Position numbers and translations under genes: made by a program. A stretch of DNA of 5,124 bases from Clostridia bacterium (lineage in GTDB: Bacteria; Bacillota; Clostridia; Oscillospirales; Acutalibacteraceae): assembly GCA_900768035.1 (NCBI GenBank), contig CAAGBH010000131.1, positions 1 through 5,124 of the forward strand. Reading direction: 5' to 3'. Below, in pieces: positions 4,486 to 5,124 of the stretch. Under the pieces are notes generated by a model that searched no databases, was not told where the DNA came from, and saw nothing but the letters and a program-made list of their open reading frames with translations. How positions within the stretch are numbered: position 1 is the stretch's first letter; each line of letters starts with the position of its first letter.

Positions 4486-4769
4486 CATTTAATAATTTTG
4501 AAGTTCCTTTGTTAAAAAGAGCCATAAACCGTGGTGGGTTACATCTGTACCAACACGATGATGCTATGCTATTAGTTGGACTTTGCAAAAAACATAACAT
4601 ACAGGTGCTGGGCATAGATGCGTTTTTCATATCAGATGGAAAAACGCATCCTAAAATGGAACACAGCATTGACCTTTCCCTTTACAGCATCATAGAAGCA
4701 AACGAGTCTGCCTATAAATTTCTAGCAGAGAGAAATAAACTCGACTTGGTATATGAAATTATTTATTGA
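4482..4769 (+). CDS. Second candidate immunity protein
   Basis: The frame encodes 95 residues without signal peptide or membrane segments. Notable stretches are NRGGLHLYQHDDAMLLVGLC (16-35), IQVLGIDAFFI (40-50) and KMEHSIDLSLYSIIE (58-72), with many charged residues toward the C-terminus. ATG 4482 has no good ribosome binding site but overlaps the stop of the preceding remnant (ATGA), so translation was probably coupled to that gene. Small soluble proteins placed directly after a toxin 3' end are usually immunity proteins, and the general pattern reminds me of such families, but no named family can be assigned. REP-like elements begin about ten bases after its stop. If the upstream remnant is untranslated, expression of this gene may be poor. 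Confidence 0.5.
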   Translation: MTFNNFEVPLLKRAINRGGLHLYQHDDAMLLVGLCKKHNIQVLGIDAFFISDGKTHPKMEHSIDLSLYSIIEANESAYKFLAERNKLDLVYEIIY

Positions 4770-4860
4770 TAGCAGGGAACACAGGGGACGGTTCTGTGAA
4801 AGCAAGACAGCAAGACAGGGGACGACAGCAAGACAGGGGACGGTTCTCTGTCTTGACGAA
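4770..4860. repeat. REP-like elements D and E with intervening partial units
   Basis: Element D (4780-4798) has CACAG/CTGTG arms around GGGACGGTT. A run of AAGACAG partial units follows (4804-4829). Element E (4830-4854) is an exact inverted copy of A and B, and its arms extend to 8 bp (CAAGACAG at 4829-4836, CTGTCTTG at 4848-4855). The inverted pair A/E therefore flanks the whole cassette. Confidence 0.85.
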
Positions 4861-4873
4861 CAGTCATCAAAAA

Positions 4874-4898
4874 GCGGCGGTTAATCCGTCGCTTTTTT
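4874..4898 (+). terminator. Intrinsic terminator in the right repeat copy
   Basis: GCGGCGG (4874-4880) pairs with CCGTCGC (4886-4892) around TTAAT, seven pairs with one G-U wobble, followed by six Ts (4893-4898). It would end plus-strand transcripts of the cassette. The wobble becomes an A-C mismatch on the minus strand, so plus is the favoured direction. Confidence 0.85.
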
Positions 4899-4959
4899 AC
4901 TTGAACTACCTCATAAAATATGGTAAAATTAAAGCAATAATATGATTAATAATTGAGAA
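4876..4959. repeat. 84-bp direct repeat, right copy
   Basis: This is the same-orientation partner of 3561-3643. Here the terminator hairpin is intact, and the promoter and the AT-rich end are preserved. Unlike the left copy, the following REP-like element is degenerate. Confidence 0.9.
4901..4929 (+). promoter_or_regulatory. SigA-type promoter in the right repeat copy
   Basis: TTGAAC (4901-4906) and TAAAAT (4924-4929) are 17 bases apart, as in the left copy. It points out of the cassette toward the contig end, where a further module would be expected. Confidence 0.55.
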
Positions 4960-5020
4960 CGCAGGAGAACAGTCCCCAGTCTTATGAGAAGACATAGAAC
5001 CGTCCCCTGTCTTTCCTGTC
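4960..5020. repeat. REP-like elements F (degenerate) and G
   Basis: A decayed unit (GGAGAACAGTCCCCAGTCTT, 4964-4983) precedes a well-formed one at 4989-5013 with arms AAGACA/TGTCTT. G is the exact inverse of element C at 4365-4389, including the CATAG variant. A partial CCTGTCTTTCC follows. Confidence 0.75.
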
Positions 5021-5103
5021 TTTCCCAAAAAAATAAACAATTAAGTACAAAAGCCCAAAAACTGAATTTGAAAATCAAATACAGAGGTTTAAGTGTATCA
5101 TTG
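5021..5103. other. Short unassigned stretch before the contig end
   Basis: About 80 AT-rich bases after the last REP-like element. A plus-strand frame stays open to the end (it includes KAQKLNLKIKYRGLSVSL), which would fit the start of another gene fragment, but a minus-strand frame is open too. It is too short to call. Confidence 0.25.
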
Positions 5104-5124
5104 AGATCGGAAGAGCGTCGTGTA
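5104..5124 (+). other. Illumina adapter sequence at contig end (artefact)
   Basis: The final 21 bases begin AGATCGGAAGAGCGTCGTG, the standard TruSeq read-through adapter start. A chance match of this length is not credible. These bases are not genomic and the contig really ends at or before 5103. Confidence 0.97.

Noticed and set aside
4215..4669. Minus-strand frames 4215-4415 and 4475-4669
   Set aside because: Cys/Leu-rich antisense translations of the immunity-like genes and REP DNA.
3561..4959. Composite transposon or insertion sequence
   Set aside because: The 84-bp flanking copies contain no transposase gene and no target-site duplication could be recognised.
3636..5014. CRISPR array
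   Set aside because: Repeats recur but in both orientations, at irregular spacing, with genes between them, and no cas genes. They are REP-like hairpins.

Overview
The window reads as part of a metagenomic or draft contig from a spore-forming, low-GC Firmicute of clostridial type. The main evidence is a germination gene (ypeB) next to a ribosomal protein gene (rplS) and a type I signal peptidase gene (lepB), all on the minus strand with strong AGGAGG-like ribosome binding sites. The last 21 bases match the start of an Illumina TruSeq adapter, so the right end is a library artefact and not genome.

Layout. Positions 1-990 are clearly AT-richer than the rest and look like mobile-element or plasmid-type DNA. 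They hold a 5' fragment of a ParA/Soj ATPase gene fused out of frame to the tail of an unrelated reading frame, a complete 48-codon gene with its own promoter and terminator, and several hairpins and short repeats. Positions 994-3505 are ordinary chromosomal genes, all read leftward: ypeB, then rplS behind a structured leader of about 120 nt, then lepB, with a hairpin/U-tract attenuator between rplS and lepB. The usual partners are not visible: sleB is not upstream of ypeB, trmD/rimM are not before rplS, and rbgA is not after lepB.

Positions 3561-5103 are the accessory part and the most unusual stretch. Two nearly identical copies of an 84-bp segment, each carrying a plus-strand promoter (TTGAAC-N17-TAAAAT) and a terminator-like hairpin (intact only in the right copy), bracket a small plus-strand cassette. 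Inside are a 5'-truncated C-terminal toxin-like tip, a candidate immunity gene with a winged-helix look, the last codons of a second lost protein, and a second candidate immunity gene coupled to it by an ATGA overlap. These pieces are separated and edged by at least six REP-like hairpin elements (arms AAGACAG/CTGTCTT, core GAACCGTCCCC) in both orientations. Several run directly into the reading frames.

How it fits together. I infer that the cassette is a graveyard or reservoir of toxin/immunity modules: each unit is a toxin 3' end plus its immunity gene, punctuated by REP elements, with promoter and terminator supplied by the duplicated 84-bp segment. The immunity genes could still be expressed. 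The toxin pieces have lost their delivery parts. The toxin and immunity assignments rest on gene order, size, truncation pattern and general resemblance, not on a database match.
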